From: an uncultured Bacilli bacterium
GTDB lineage: Bacteria > Bacillota_I > Bacilli_A > RFN20 > CAG-826
DNA: 22,176 bases
Assembly (NCBI GenBank): GCA_934162685.1
Contig: CAKPJO010000010.1
Coordinates: forward strand, 1-22,176
Direction: 5' to 3'
Part shown: piece after piece, positions 1 through 8,026 of the stretch
How the letters are laid out: the number at the start of each line of letters is the position of its first letter
Numbering within the stretch: the first letter of the stretch is position 1
Made by a program: the position numbers and the translations under genes
The notes under the pieces: model-generated
Told to the model about the DNA's origin: nothing
Databases searched by the model: none
Seen by the model: the letters and a program-made list of their open reading frames with translations, nothing else

Positions 1-1
1 A

Positions 2-391
2 GAATATCCAGATGGCATCTTCCATGCCCACAAAGAATATCATAACATCAAGTCTGAAGGTATTGGTTTAATTGAAGCTGCAGGATTATATATTTTACCA
101 GCACGTTTAAAACGTCAATCCGAAAGTATTGCTAAAATTTTATCTGATAACACTATCGATGTGGAAGACTTCATTATTAACAATCCTGACTTCGAAATCC
201 ATCGTAATTTCATCATGCGCCTAATCACTCAATTTGGTAGAGATTTATCTTTTGAAAAAGCTAGTGAAATTGTGCGTCTATCTATCAATGAAACATGTGT
301 CAATATTCTTAAAAACACCGCTACATTCAAAGATGATGAAAAAGGACAAGAACACCTCAAAAAATTCATTTCTCAACTCAATTTAAAATAA
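2..391 (+). CDS. galT: UDP-glucose--hexose-1-phosphate uridylyltransferase, C-terminal part (5' end outside window)
   Basis: Partial gene: the frame is open from base 2 and ends at TAA 389-391, giving about 129 residues. The visible start reads EYPDGIFHAHKEYHNIKSEG followed by IGLIEAAGLYILPARLK, which I recognise as the conserved C-terminal block of the Gram-positive (class 2) GalT family of the Leloir galactose pathway. That enzyme exchanges UMP between UDP-glucose and galactose-1-phosphate in the cytoplasm. The GafA-type catalytic part lies upstream of the window. An internal ATG at 161 is in frame but falls after this conserved block, so it is not the real start. A terminator follows directly, so galT ends its transcription unit here. 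Family recognition is by eye but the motif is distinctive. Confidence 0.85.
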   Translation, partial: EYPDGIFHAHKEYHNIKSEGIGLIEAAGLYILPARLKRQSESIAKILSDNTIDVEDFIINNPDFEIHRNFIMRLITQFGRDLSFEKASEIVRLSINETCVNILKNTATFKDDEKGQEHLKKFISQLNLK

Positions 392-420
392 AATCAAGTA
401 AGCGGATACACATATTAACT

Positions 421-450
421 AAGCGGTTACAACACCGCTTTTTTATTTTT
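421..450 (+). terminator. Rho-independent terminator after galT
   Basis: A perfect 7-bp stem AAGCGGT / ACCGCTT (421-427 and 434-440) with a 6-base loop is followed by a T-rich run from 439. It lies 30 bases after the galT stop codon and separates galT from the glycosyltransferase gene. Confidence 0.85.
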
Positions 451-547
451 TTCACCATTTTATTCCAAATTGTGGAAATAATCGCACAACATACGCTTTT
501 TTAATGTCCATTTACGAATTTTCTCTTCCAAAATTGATTTTATATTT

Positions 548-553
548 TATAAT
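548..553 (+). promoter_or_regulatory. Candidate -10 element for the GT2-GH3 unit
   Basis: A perfect TATAAT lies 31 bases before the chosen start at 585. The best -35 candidate, TTCCAA at 526-531 with a 16-base spacer, matches the consensus poorly, so the promoter call is tentative. Its position between the galT terminator and the start codon fits. Confidence 0.4.
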
Positions 554-584
554 AAATATAACTTTAAAAGAAAAGGATGAATTT

Positions 585-1610
585 ATGAAGTATCTATCTA
601 TTGTTGTACCTAGCTACAACGCCGAAAAATATTTAAACAAATGTGTTGACTCTCTACTTGTTGGCGGAGAAGATGTAGAAATCATAATTGTTAATGATGG
701 TTCTAAAGATAACACATTAAAAATTGCTAGGGAATATGAAGAAAAATATCCCACTATTGTTAAAGTGGTGGATAAACCTAATGGAGGACATGGATCTGGA
801 GTTAATGCCGGAATCGATAACGCGACTGGATTGTATTTTAAATGCGTTGATTCTGATGACTGGGTTGACGCTGATGCATATAAAATGGTGCTAGACACTA
901 TTAAAAAGCATTATGAAAGCAAGGAAAGTCCTGACCTTTATCTAACAAACTTTGTTTATGAAAGATTAGATGAAGGACTCCAAAGAAAAACTGATATTCA
1001 AAAAGAATTCCCATTAGGTAAATTCTTTACTTGGGAAGATATCAAAAATATTAAACAAAGTGACTTTATTATGATGCACATGCTTATCTTTAGACTTGAT
1101 ATCTTAAAGAAAAGCAAAGTACGTTTATTAGAACACACCTTCTATGTTGATAATCAATTCTGCTATGTACCTTTATATCATGTTACTAGTATGTTCTATA
1201 TTGATTGTGACTTCTATCGTTATTATGTTGGACGTCCTAATCAATCTGTTACATTTGCTAATATGTCTAAAAACTATCAACATCAATTACGCGTAATGCG
1301 TGCAATGTCATTAGAATATAGTTTGGATGATTTAAATAAGCTCTCTAAAGCACATCGTAATTATTTAATTCATGACTTAACATCGAAATCTTTTTTAACT
1401 TTATTCTATGTAACAATTGGTAATAGTAAAACTCGTTACAAAGAATACAAAGAATACTTTAAAGAATTTAAAGAGAAAAATCCGAAACTCTATCATAAGG
1501 TTCGTTATCGCACATTGTTCATTTTCCCATTCTTACTCATAAAACCACTTCGTGTTTTAGCAGTTAAGATTGGTTATAAAAAGATGATTAAAAAAACTGG
1601 TTGGAATTAA
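585..1610 (+). CDS. Glycosyltransferase family 2 (GT-A fold)
   Basis: This 341-residue protein opens with the typical GT2 nucleotide-sugar fold: LSIVVPSYNAEKYL at residues 4-17, the UDP-binding VNDGS at 36-40, and the metal-binding acidic motif DSDDW at 89-93. The C-terminal two thirds are not diagnostic, and a hydrophobic then basic tail (about 309-341) may associate with the membrane. GT2 enzymes of this type transfer a sugar to a polysaccharide or lipid acceptor; the acceptor cannot be read from sequence. The frame stays open upstream to an ATG at 504. I chose 585 because AAAAGGA lies 8 bases before it and the GT2 fold starts immediately, whereas the extra 27 residues look like untranslated leader and contain the -10 element. 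The GH3 gene starts 11 bases downstream, so the two are probably co-transcribed. Confidence 0.88.
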   Translation: MKYLSIVVPSYNAEKYLNKCVDSLLVGGEDVEIIIVNDGSKDNTLKIAREYEEKYPTIVKVVDKPNGGHGSGVNAGIDNATGLYFKCVDSDDWVDADAYKMVLDTIKKHYESKESPDLYLTNFVYERLDEGLQRKTDIQKEFPLGKFFTWEDIKNIKQSDFIMMHMLIFRLDILKKSKVRLLEHTFYVDNQFCYVPLYHVTSMFYIDCDFYRYYVGRPNQSVTFANMSKNYQHQLRVMRAMSLEYSLDDLNKLSKAHRNYLIHDLTSKSFLTLFYVTIGNSKTRYKEYKEYFKEFKEKNPKLYHKVRYRTLFIFPFLLIKPLRVLAVKIGYKKMIKKTGWN

Positions 1611-1621
1611 GGAGAACTTAA

Positions 1622-4081
1622 ATGAAATATAAAGATTTGATAAGCAAAATGACGCTTGAAGAAAAAGCGTTATTAACATCCGGAAAAGACTTCTGGCAAA
1701 CTATGGACTATAAGAGATTAGGAATCCCTTCAATATTCTTATCCGATGGTCCACATGGAATGCGTAAACAAGCCGCTGCAGCGGATCACTTAGGACTTAA
1801 CGCTTCTATTCCTGCCACTTGTTTCCCAACTGCCGCAACGATGGCAAACTCATGGGATGTTGCATTAGGGGAAAAATTAGGTACACTTCTTGGTGAAGAA
1901 GCTGTATCACAAAAAGTAAATGTTGTTTTAGGTCCAGGAACAAATATGAAAAGAAGTCCACTTTGTGGAAGAAACTTTGAATATTTCTCTGAAGATCCAT
2001 ATTTAGCAGGTAAAATGGCTGCGGGTTATATTCGTGGTATTCAAAGCAATGGCATTGCAAGTTGTGTTAAACACTTCGCTTGTAACAACCAAGAAGAAAA
2101 TCGTATGACTCTTGATTCTGTTCTTGATGAAAGAACATTCCGTGAAATTTATTTAACCGCTTTTGAAATTGCTATTAAAGAAGGCAAAGCTAAAACTATT
2201 ATGTCTGCTTATAACTTAATTAATGGTACTTTTGCTAATGAAAATCCACACTTATTAAAAGAAATTCTTCGTGATGAATGGGGATTTAATGGCGTTGTCG
2301 TAACCGACTGGGGCGGAGATAATGATCGTGTATTAGGTCTTAAAGCCGGCAACGAACTTGAAATGCCTGGCGCATGTGGCGATACCGCTAAAGATATTAT
2401 CGAAGCTGTTAAAAATGGCACATTAGATGAAAAAGTATTAGATGAGAACGTTGATCGTTTATTAACTTTAATTTTTGATACTGAAGAAGTATTTAAAGTA
2501 GAACATAAGCCATTTGATGTGGAAGAACATCATAAGTTCGCCCAATTAGCGGCATCTGAAAGTGCAGTTCTTCTTAAAAATGATAATCACTTATTACCAT
2601 TAACTCCAAAAACAAAAGTTGCTTTAATTGGTGACTTCTTATATCAACCTCGTTATCAAGGTGCTGGTTCCTCTGTTGTTAATCCAACAAAGTTAGAAAA
2701 ACACTTAGAGCATTTAAAAGATATTGATTTAGAAATCGTTGGACATTGCAAAGGATTTAATCGTTTTGGTAAAAAACATAACGGCCACTTAAAACGCGCG
2801 ATTGAAATTGCTAAAAAGGCTGATGTTATTATTTGTCACTTGGGTTTAGATGAAGTTACTGAAGCTGAAGGTTTAGACCGCAAGAATATGAAACTTCCAG
2901 AAAATCAAATTCGTTTAATTAAAGAATTAAAGAAACTTGGTAAAAAGATTGTTGTTGTATTAACTTGTGGTTCTTCTCTTGAATTAGATATCGCTGATGA
3001 TGTTGACGCTATCTTACATATGTATTTAGCAGGCCAAGGTGGCGTTACTGCTACATGGAATATTATTACTGGTAAAGTTAATCCATCTGGTAAATTAAGC
3101 GAAACTTATCCATATCACTTTGAAGATATTGCTTCTAGTGATAATTTCCCAAGCCATACAAGAACAATTGAATATCGCGAAGGATTAGAAATCGGTTATC
3201 GTTATTTTGATACTGCTGGTGTAAAAGTACGTTACCCATTTGGTTATGGTTTATCTTATACCACATTTGAATATTCAAATTTAAAAGTAACTGAAAAAGG
3301 TGTTACTTTCGATATTGAAAATACTGGCGACGTTGATGGAAAAGAAATTGCTCAATTATATATTTCTTTACCAGAATCAAAAATAATTCGTGTTAAGAAA
3401 GAATTAAAAGGATTTATCAAAGTTCCTTTAAAAGCTCACGAAAAGAAAACTGTCTCTATTGACTTTGATGATAAAACATTTAGATACTTCAACACTCTCA
3501 CAAACAAATGGGAAATTGAAGGCGGAAAATATGATGTCTTAATCGGTGCATCTAGTGAAGATATTCGTTTAACTGGTTCTATTGAAGTTAAAGGTACCAC
3601 TACTAAATATCCATATGACTTAAAAGACTTACCTACTTACGCTAGTGGTAAAGTAAGAAATGTTCCAGATAAAGAATTTGCTTTATTACTTGGAAGAGAT
3701 ATTCCTTCTACCGAATTACCATTCATAAACAAGCGCAAAAACCGTTTAATTGTGGATTATAACACCACTGTTAAAGAATTAAAATACGCTAAAGGATGGA
3801 CAGGAAGATTATTTGCTGGAGCAATTAATTTTGCTGTAAACTTCTTAAGATTCTTTGGCAATAAAACAACCGCTAATACATTAATCATGGGTGTTGTACA
3901 TCAACCAATGCGTGGCTTATCACGTATGACTGGCGGAGCAATACACTGGAAACAATTAGATGGCTTAATTATGATGTTTAATGGTCACTTCTTTAAAGGA
4001 TTACATAAATTCAATAAAGAAGGTCGAATCATAAAAAAAGAAATGAAACAAAAAAAGAAAGAAGAAAAAGAAGTTAAGTAG
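1622..4081 (+). CDS. Glycoside hydrolase family 3, beta-glucosidase type
   Basis: This 819-residue protein has the full GH3 architecture. The N-terminal barrel carries FLSDGPHGMRK (39-49), GRNFEYFSEDP (116-125), the substrate-binding VKH (149-151) and the nucleophile motif VVTDWG with Asp229. The second alpha/beta domain includes residues around 330-520, and a fibronectin III-like domain follows FGYGLSYTTFEYS. The last ~110 residues form an extra helical region (VHQPMRGLSRMTGG, then NGHFFKG) ending in a lysine-rich tail. No signal peptide is visible, so it should act in the cytoplasm, hydrolysing beta-linked glucosides or oligosaccharides; the exact substrate is unknown. GGAG lies 8 bases before the ATG. 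It follows the GT2 gene by 11 bases and ends at a shared bidirectional terminator. Confidence 0.93.
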   Translation: MKYKDLISKMTLEEKALLTSGKDFWQTMDYKRLGIPSIFLSDGPHGMRKQAAAADHLGLNASIPATCFPTAATMANSWDVALGEKLGTLLGEEAVSQKVNVVLGPGTNMKRSPLCGRNFEYFSEDPYLAGKMAAGYIRGIQSNGIASCVKHFACNNQEENRMTLDSVLDERTFREIYLTAFEIAIKEGKAKTIMSAYNLINGTFANENPHLLKEILRDEWGFNGVVVTDWGGDNDRVLGLKAGNELEMPGACGDTAKDIIEAVKNGTLDEKVLDENVDRLLTLIFDTEEVFKVEHKPFDVEEHHKFAQLAASESAVLLKNDNHLLPLTPKTKVALIGDFLYQPRYQGAGSSVVNPTKLEKHLEHLKDIDLEIVGHCKGFNRFGKKHNGHLKRAIEIAKKADVIICHLGLDEVTEAEGLDRKNMKLPENQIRLIKELKKLGKKIVVVLTCGSSLELDIADDVDAILHMYLAGQGGVTATWNIITGKVNPSGKLSETYPYHFEDIASSDNFPSHTRTIEYREGLEIGYRYFDTAGVKVRYPFGYGLSYTTFEYSNLKVTEKGVTFDIENTGDVDGKEIAQLYISLPESKIIRVKKELKGFIKVPLKAHEKKTVSIDFDDKTFRYFNTLTNKWEIEGGKYDVLIGASSEDIRLTGSIEVKGTTTKYPYDLKDLPTYASGKVRNVPDKEFALLLGRDIPSTELPFINKRKNRLIVDYNTTVKELKYAKGWTGRLFAGAINFAVNFLRFFGNKTTANTLIMGVVHQPMRGLSRMTGGAIHWKQLDGLIMMFNGHFFKGLHKFNKEGRIIKKEMKQKKKEEKEVK

Positions 4082-4086
4082 TTTTT

Positions 4087-4118
4087 AAAAGTGAAACCCA
4101 TACGAGTTTCACTTTTTT
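4087..4118. terminator. Bidirectional terminator between convergent units
   Basis: A perfect 11-bp inverted repeat (AAAAGTGAAAC at 4087-4097, GTTTCACTTTT at 4106-4116) with an 8-base loop is flanked by T runs on both strands. It starts 6 bases after the GH3 stop and reaches the stop codon of the minus-strand gene at 4117, so it can end transcription from both sides. Confidence 0.9.
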
Positions 4119-4821
4119 AATACCTTATTACTTCAACATTATAAATTTTATTTTTCTTAGTAGAAAGCACTATGCTTTTAGGAATGTAAATTCTTTTTAA
4201 ATGTGTTTGAAACTTAAATGCACTTTCGCATATTTTTTTTATATCTTTATCTACTTTATATTCTTCATCTTTTTTATCATTAGGATAAGCGATTAATGTC
4301 ATACTTTTTTTATCAATTAAAACATTATCACGTGTTTCAAAATAAGGATTTTTATCATCAACATAAATATATCTTAAATTACAATATTGCATAAATGTTC
4401 CATTAGAAAAACCTTTAACATCTTTACCTAATATAAGTATTCTTGCATTAGAATCATCAAATACAAAAAAGTTAATATAGTCACAATTTAAAATAACCGC
4501 AACAGTGCTATATCGCATAGCAAATAAGCCTTCATCAGCGGATGTTGGCTTATTTTTATTGGCATAATCGATATATTCTAATCCTCGTTTTTTATTTTTA
4601 ATATCTTCAATATATAAATAATCATCTGACTCATTAATTCGAAGTTCTGATTTATCGTATGATATAAGTCCTAAATATACTTGTTTAGCAAATTTAAATA
4701 TTTTAAATAATTGAGCATCTTCTAATAAATCTTTCTTATCAAACGCATCATAACCACAAGTACATTTACTAGGAAATGTTTCATATTCTTTTAAACAAAT
4801 TGGGCAATATTTATTTTCCAT
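4117..4821 (-). CDS. Small zinc-ribbon protein with BspA-type leucine-rich repeat region, function unknown
   Basis: This 234-residue protein has no known function that I recognise. Its N terminus carries four cysteines in zinc-ribbon spacing (Cys6-x2-Cys9 and Cys20-x-Cys22). The C-terminal half resembles LRR_5/BspA-like repeats, with segments such as GTFMQYCNLRYIYVDDKNPYF, DNVLIDKKSMTLIAYP and ICESAFKFQTHLKRIYIP, which match the 'A-F-x-x-C-x-x-L-x-x-I-x-I-P' pattern. No signal peptide or membrane segment is present, unlike most BspA-type surface proteins, so it is probably cytoplasmic. GGAGAAC lies 8 bases before the ATG. It follows rlmH by 21 bases and is the last gene of the gdpP-to-rlmH run, perhaps co-transcribed with it. 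Confidence 0.8.
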   Translation of the reverse strand: MENKYCPICLKEYETFPSKCTCGYDAFDKKDLLEDAQLFKIFKFAKQVYLGLISYDKSELRINESDDYLYIEDIKNKKRGLEYIDYANKNKPTSADEGLFAMRYSTVAVILNCDYINFFVFDDSNARILILGKDVKGFSNGTFMQYCNLRYIYVDDKNPYFETRDNVLIDKKSMTLIAYPNDKKDEEYKVDKDIKKICESAFKFQTHLKRIYIPKSIVLSTKKNKIYNVEVIRY

Positions 4822-4842
4822 TATTTAGTTCTCCAATTAAAA

Positions 4843-5325
4843 TTATTTATGATATGTTTCATGATTATTAATTTTAAACGCTCGATAAATTTGTTCTAAA
4901 ATTAATATTCTTACCATTTGATGCGTAAAGGTAAATTTAGATAATATGATTCTTTCATTTGCTCTTTGTCTAATATTCTCACCAAGTCCTAATGATCCAC
5001 CTATAACAAATGTAATAGTACTTTTCCCATTAGTAAAAAGTTTATCTAAATGATTAGCAAATGATATAGAATCATATTCATTGGCTTTATGTAAATCTAG
5101 AAGGATAACATATTCATTATCTTTAATTGTAGATAATATCTTGCTTCCTTCTTTTTCTTTTATTTGTTGATCTAAAGTAGCATTGCTATTTTTAGCAATT
5201 GGTTCATCAGAAACTTCAATAATTTCAATATTAGTATAAGCAGATAATCTTTTTTCATATTCGCTTATTGCTGATTTAAAATATTGTTCTTTTATTTTAC
5301 CAACTGCAACAATTTTGATTTTCAT
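4843..5325 (-). CDS. rlmH: 23S rRNA (pseudouridine1915-N3)-methyltransferase RlmH
   Basis: RlmH is a SPOUT-class dimeric methyltransferase that uses S-adenosylmethionine to methylate pseudouridine 1915 in helix 69 of 23S rRNA, acting on assembled 70S ribosomes. The 160-residue length is the family norm. The C-terminal signature is complete: FVIGGSLGLGENIRQRANER for the SAM-binding knot, then LSKFTFTHQMVRILILEQIY and a terminal ETYHK. The ATG overlaps the walJ stop by 4 bases (ATGA), so translation is probably coupled. A walJ-rlmH neighbourhood near the dnaB/walKR region is common in Firmicutes. Confidence 0.97.
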   Translation of the reverse strand: MKIKIVAVGKIKEQYFKSAISEYEKRLSAYTNIEIIEVSDEPIAKNSNATLDQQIKEKEGSKILSTIKDNEYVILLDLHKANEYDSISFANHLDKLFTNGKSTITFVIGGSLGLGENIRQRANERIILSKFTFTHQMVRILILEQIYRAFKINNHETYHK

Positions 5326-6080
5326 AATGATACTTTTTCTCCGCCGGTAACCATTTCTCTTTGTTTAGCGGCAATAATACGGATTTTAGAAATATTTCCT
5401 AATTTCTTAGTTAATATCTCATTATAAGTACTTAAAGCAAGTTCAGGAGTATTAGCTTCTTCCGACAAATGCATAAGCACTATTTCTTTAGTGTTTTCTC
5501 CAATAATCTCTGACATATACATTGCAGAATCTTCATTAGATAAGTGACCCTCGTCGCCTAAAATACGCATAATTAAATATGCTGGTCTACTTGTTTCAAA
5601 TAATTTTTTGACATTATGATTGCTTTCAATACAAATATAATCCGGATTTTGCATATATTTTAAATTTCTTTCTGAAATATATCCTGTATCAGTCATATAA
5701 ATTAATTTTTGATTATCTGCTTCAATAACAAAACCAATTGGATTTTTAGCATCATGTGATGTTGCTAAAATCGTTATATCAAAACCCGCGATATTATACT
5801 TTTTATAAAGTTCTAAGACATTTGTATCTGGCACTTCATACGTTCCTAAAGCACTATAAATTTTCTCATTAGGAAATGAAGAAGCACACTTTATATGATC
5901 ACAATGTTCATGAGTTATTAAAAGTGCTTCAATATCTTCCGTATTAATGTGCGTATCTTTTAGTTGTTCTTTTAAATATTTATTAGTAACACCCATATCA
6001 ATTTGTATTAAGTGTCCAGAATTTGATTCAATAATTGTGGCATTACCTTTTGAGCCACTTGCAACGACATAAAATTTCAT
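5322..6080 (-). CDS. walJ: Metallo-beta-lactamase-fold hydrolase WalJ (YycJ)
   Basis: This 252-residue cytoplasmic protein begins MKFYVVASGSKGNATIIES and has the metal-binding motif LITHEHCDH, with His57, His59, Asp61 and His62. It then has the MTDTGY and ESNHNV blocks typical of YycJ/WalJ. The family is a dinuclear metal MBL-fold nuclease-like enzyme; B. subtilis YycJ has been linked to the WalKR locus, cell-wall/cell-division coordination and DNA repair, but its substrate is uncertain. The gene starts 3 bases after the dnaB stop, with GAAGGA inside the dnaB end as ribosome-binding site, and overlaps rlmH by 4 bases. No walK or walR genes are in this window. Confidence 0.92.
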   Translation of the reverse strand: MKFYVVASGSKGNATIIESNSGHLIQIDMGVTNKYLKEQLKDTHINTEDIEALLITHEHCDHIKCASSFPNEKIYSALGTYEVPDTNVLELYKKYNIAGFDITILATSHDAKNPIGFVIEADNQKLIYMTDTGYISERNLKYMQNPDYICIESNHNVKKLFETSRPAYLIMRILGDEGHLSNEDSAMYMSEIIGENTKEIVLMHLSEEANTPELALSTYNEILTKKLGNISKIRIIAAKQREMVTGGEKVSL

Positions 6081-6083
6081 AAA

Positions 6084-7565
6084 CTATTTTCCTTCTGGCT
6101 TAATATCGTTTAAGTCTCCTTCAAGATGACCTTCTTGCATTGCACGAATTCTTTCAAGTTGTTCTTGACTCAAATCTGAGAATTGTGAATAAGATTTTTG
6201 AAATAACAAAATCATATCACCGGTTTGACCATTTCTATTTTTAGCTAAATTTAATTTAACTAATGTATTAACAGTTGGTGATGATGCTTTTTCTTTTTCT
6301 TCTTGTTCTTCAGATTTTGCTTCACTTTGTTGTGTTTTTTTCTTTTTAATGCCTTCAGGACTTAATAACATAATCATATCGGCATCTTGCTCGATAGCGC
6401 CACTTTCACGTAAGTCTGACATTACTGGTTCTTTATTATCACGTTTTTCAACATCACGTGATAATTGACATAATACAACAACAGGTACTTTTAAAGAACG
6501 GGCTAAATCCTTGATTTTACGTGAGAAATCTGATACTTCTAATTGTCGATTAAAATCACCTTTAGGTTTATCTCCTGAAGTAATTAAACCAATATAATCA
6601 ATTAAAACCATTGCTAAGTCATTATGACTATTTTGTAATTTTTTAGCCTTTGCTAATAAGTCTGACATCTTAATAGATGGAGTATCATCAATATACATTT
6701 TTAAAGAAGCTAAACGACGTGAAGCATCTTTAATTCTAATTCGTTCCTCTTTATTTAAATAAGAGGTTGTAATTTTATTTAATTCTACACCAGATTCAAT
6801 AGCAAGTAATCTTCTTGCTAAAAGTTCTCCTGACATTTCAAGAGAAAAGAACGCTACAGTTTTTTTAGTGCTTTTTGCCGCAGTTAAAGCAAAATTAAGG
6901 GCTAATGCTGTTTTACCAACAGATGGTCGGGCGGCTAAAACAATCATATTCTCTCTTTGGAAACCATTACTCCATTTATTTAATAATTTAAAGCCTGTTG
7001 TAATACCAATTAAATGATCATCAGAAGTTTCTTTATAAGTATCTAAGTCTTGATTTACTCTTTCAATATATTCACTTAATCCTACGAATTCTGCAACACG
7101 ACGTTGTTCAACAATACGAGCAATATCATCACCGGCATGAGCAACGAAATCAGAAACAGTTCCATCAATTCCTTTGTTATATGTTTCTTTAATATTATCC
7201 ATTGTAACTAAAAGAGTACGTAAAACTGTACAATCTTTAACAATTTTAATATAGTGCTCTAAACTAGTTAAACCAACCGCGTTTTCACATAAATCTTTTA
7301 AAAAGTCAACGCCACCAATTAAGTCTTGTTTTTTCATGTTTTCTAATTCATTATAAACTGTGACAACATCGACTTTTTGTCTTGTGTTATTTAACCTTTT
7401 AATAGCGTTAAAAACAAGTCGATTAGCGACATTTTTTTCATAAAAATCATCTTCAATTAAGGAGCCCATACAAGTAGTAAGTGCTTCTTCTGAAATTAGC
7501 ATTGCTCCAAGCAAAGATTTCTCAACAAATTCATCATTAGGTAATTTATACTCCACACTAGTCAC
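6084..7565 (-). CDS. dnaB: Replicative DNA helicase DnaB (B. subtilis DnaC)
   Basis: This hexameric 5'-3' helicase unwinds DNA at the replication fork and interacts with primase. The 493-residue protein has the N-terminal DnaB domain (about 8-110), the RecA-like core with Walker A ARPSVGKT (212-219), Walker B LIDY (321-324) and the late KNRNGQTGD element (442-450). Residues about 405-432 form a lysine/glutamate-rich low-complexity insert that most homologues lack. It starts at a GTG directly after the rplI stop (TAG-GTG). A second GTG nine bases later (position 7556) is better placed behind AGGTGA and may be the true start, giving 490 residues. Order rplI-dnaB is conserved across Firmicutes. 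Confidence 0.96.
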   Translation of the reverse strand: MTSVEYKLPNDEFVEKSLLGAMLISEEALTTCMGSLIEDDFYEKNVANRLVFNAIKRLNNTRQKVDVVTVYNELENMKKQDLIGGVDFLKDLCENAVGLTSLEHYIKIVKDCTVLRTLLVTMDNIKETYNKGIDGTVSDFVAHAGDDIARIVEQRRVAEFVGLSEYIERVNQDLDTYKETSDDHLIGITTGFKLLNKWSNGFQRENMIVLAARPSVGKTALALNFALTAAKSTKKTVAFFSLEMSGELLARRLLAIESGVELNKITTSYLNKEERIRIKDASRRLASLKMYIDDTPSIKMSDLLAKAKKLQNSHNDLAMVLIDYIGLITSGDKPKGDFNRQLEVSDFSRKIKDLARSLKVPVVVLCQLSRDVEKRDNKEPVMSDLRESGAIEQDADMIMLLSPEGIKKKKTQQSEAKSEEQEEKEKASSPTVNTLVKLNLAKNRNGQTGDMILLFQKSYSQFSDLSQEQLERIRAMQEGHLEGDLNDIKPEGK

Positions 7566-8015
7566 CTACTTTGCTTCACTAACATGTACTTTAATTTCCG
7601 CAACAACGCCTTTATATAGTTCGTTTTTTAAAATAGTTACTCCTAAAGTATTTACTGTTTCTTTATCGACAAATTTTCTTTTATCGATAGTTATTCCATA
7701 ACTTGTTTTAAGTTTTTCTACAACTTGTTTAGAAGATACAGAGCCAAACAATTTACCATCTTTTCCTGTTTTGCAAGTAAATTCAAGAGTAATTGTTTTT
7801 AATTTTTCTTTTAATTCTTCAGCTTCTTTACGATTCTTTTCATCTAAGATACGTGCATCTTCTTTTTGCTTATCTAATATTTCAACGCTACGTTTTGTCG
7901 CGTTAACTCCTAAACGTTTAGGTAACAAAAAGTTATTAGCGTAGCCATCACTTACTTCAATAGTTTGGCCTTTTTTACCAACATTTTTAACATCTTGCAA
8001 TAAAATAACTTTCAT
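7566..8015 (-). CDS. rplI: 50S ribosomal protein L9
   Basis: L9 binds 23S rRNA near the L1 stalk base and influences frame maintenance. At 149 residues it has the normal length. The N-terminal domain MKVILLQDVKNVGKKGQTIE followed by VSDGYANNFLLPKRLGVNAT is the family signature, then a long charged helix, then the C-terminal domain (GKLFGSVSSKQVVEKL). AGGAGG lies 7 bases before the ATG and overlaps the end region of gdpP, which stops 11 bases upstream. It directly abuts dnaB, giving the conserved gdpP-rplI-dnaB cluster. Confidence 0.98.
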   Translation of the reverse strand: MKVILLQDVKNVGKKGQTIEVSDGYANNFLLPKRLGVNATKRSVEILDKQKEDARILDEKNRKEAEELKEKLKTITLEFTCKTGKDGKLFGSVSSKQVVEKLKTSYGITIDKRKFVDKETVNTLGVTILKNELYKGVVAEIKVHVSEAK

Positions 8016-8026
8016 ATTAAGTCCTC

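Noticed and set aside
5322..5324. Mycoplasma-type genetic code (UGA as tryptophan)
   Set aside because: walJ ends with UGA in a natural 4-base overlap with rlmH, and tryptophans are encoded by UGG throughout, so the standard bacterial code applies.
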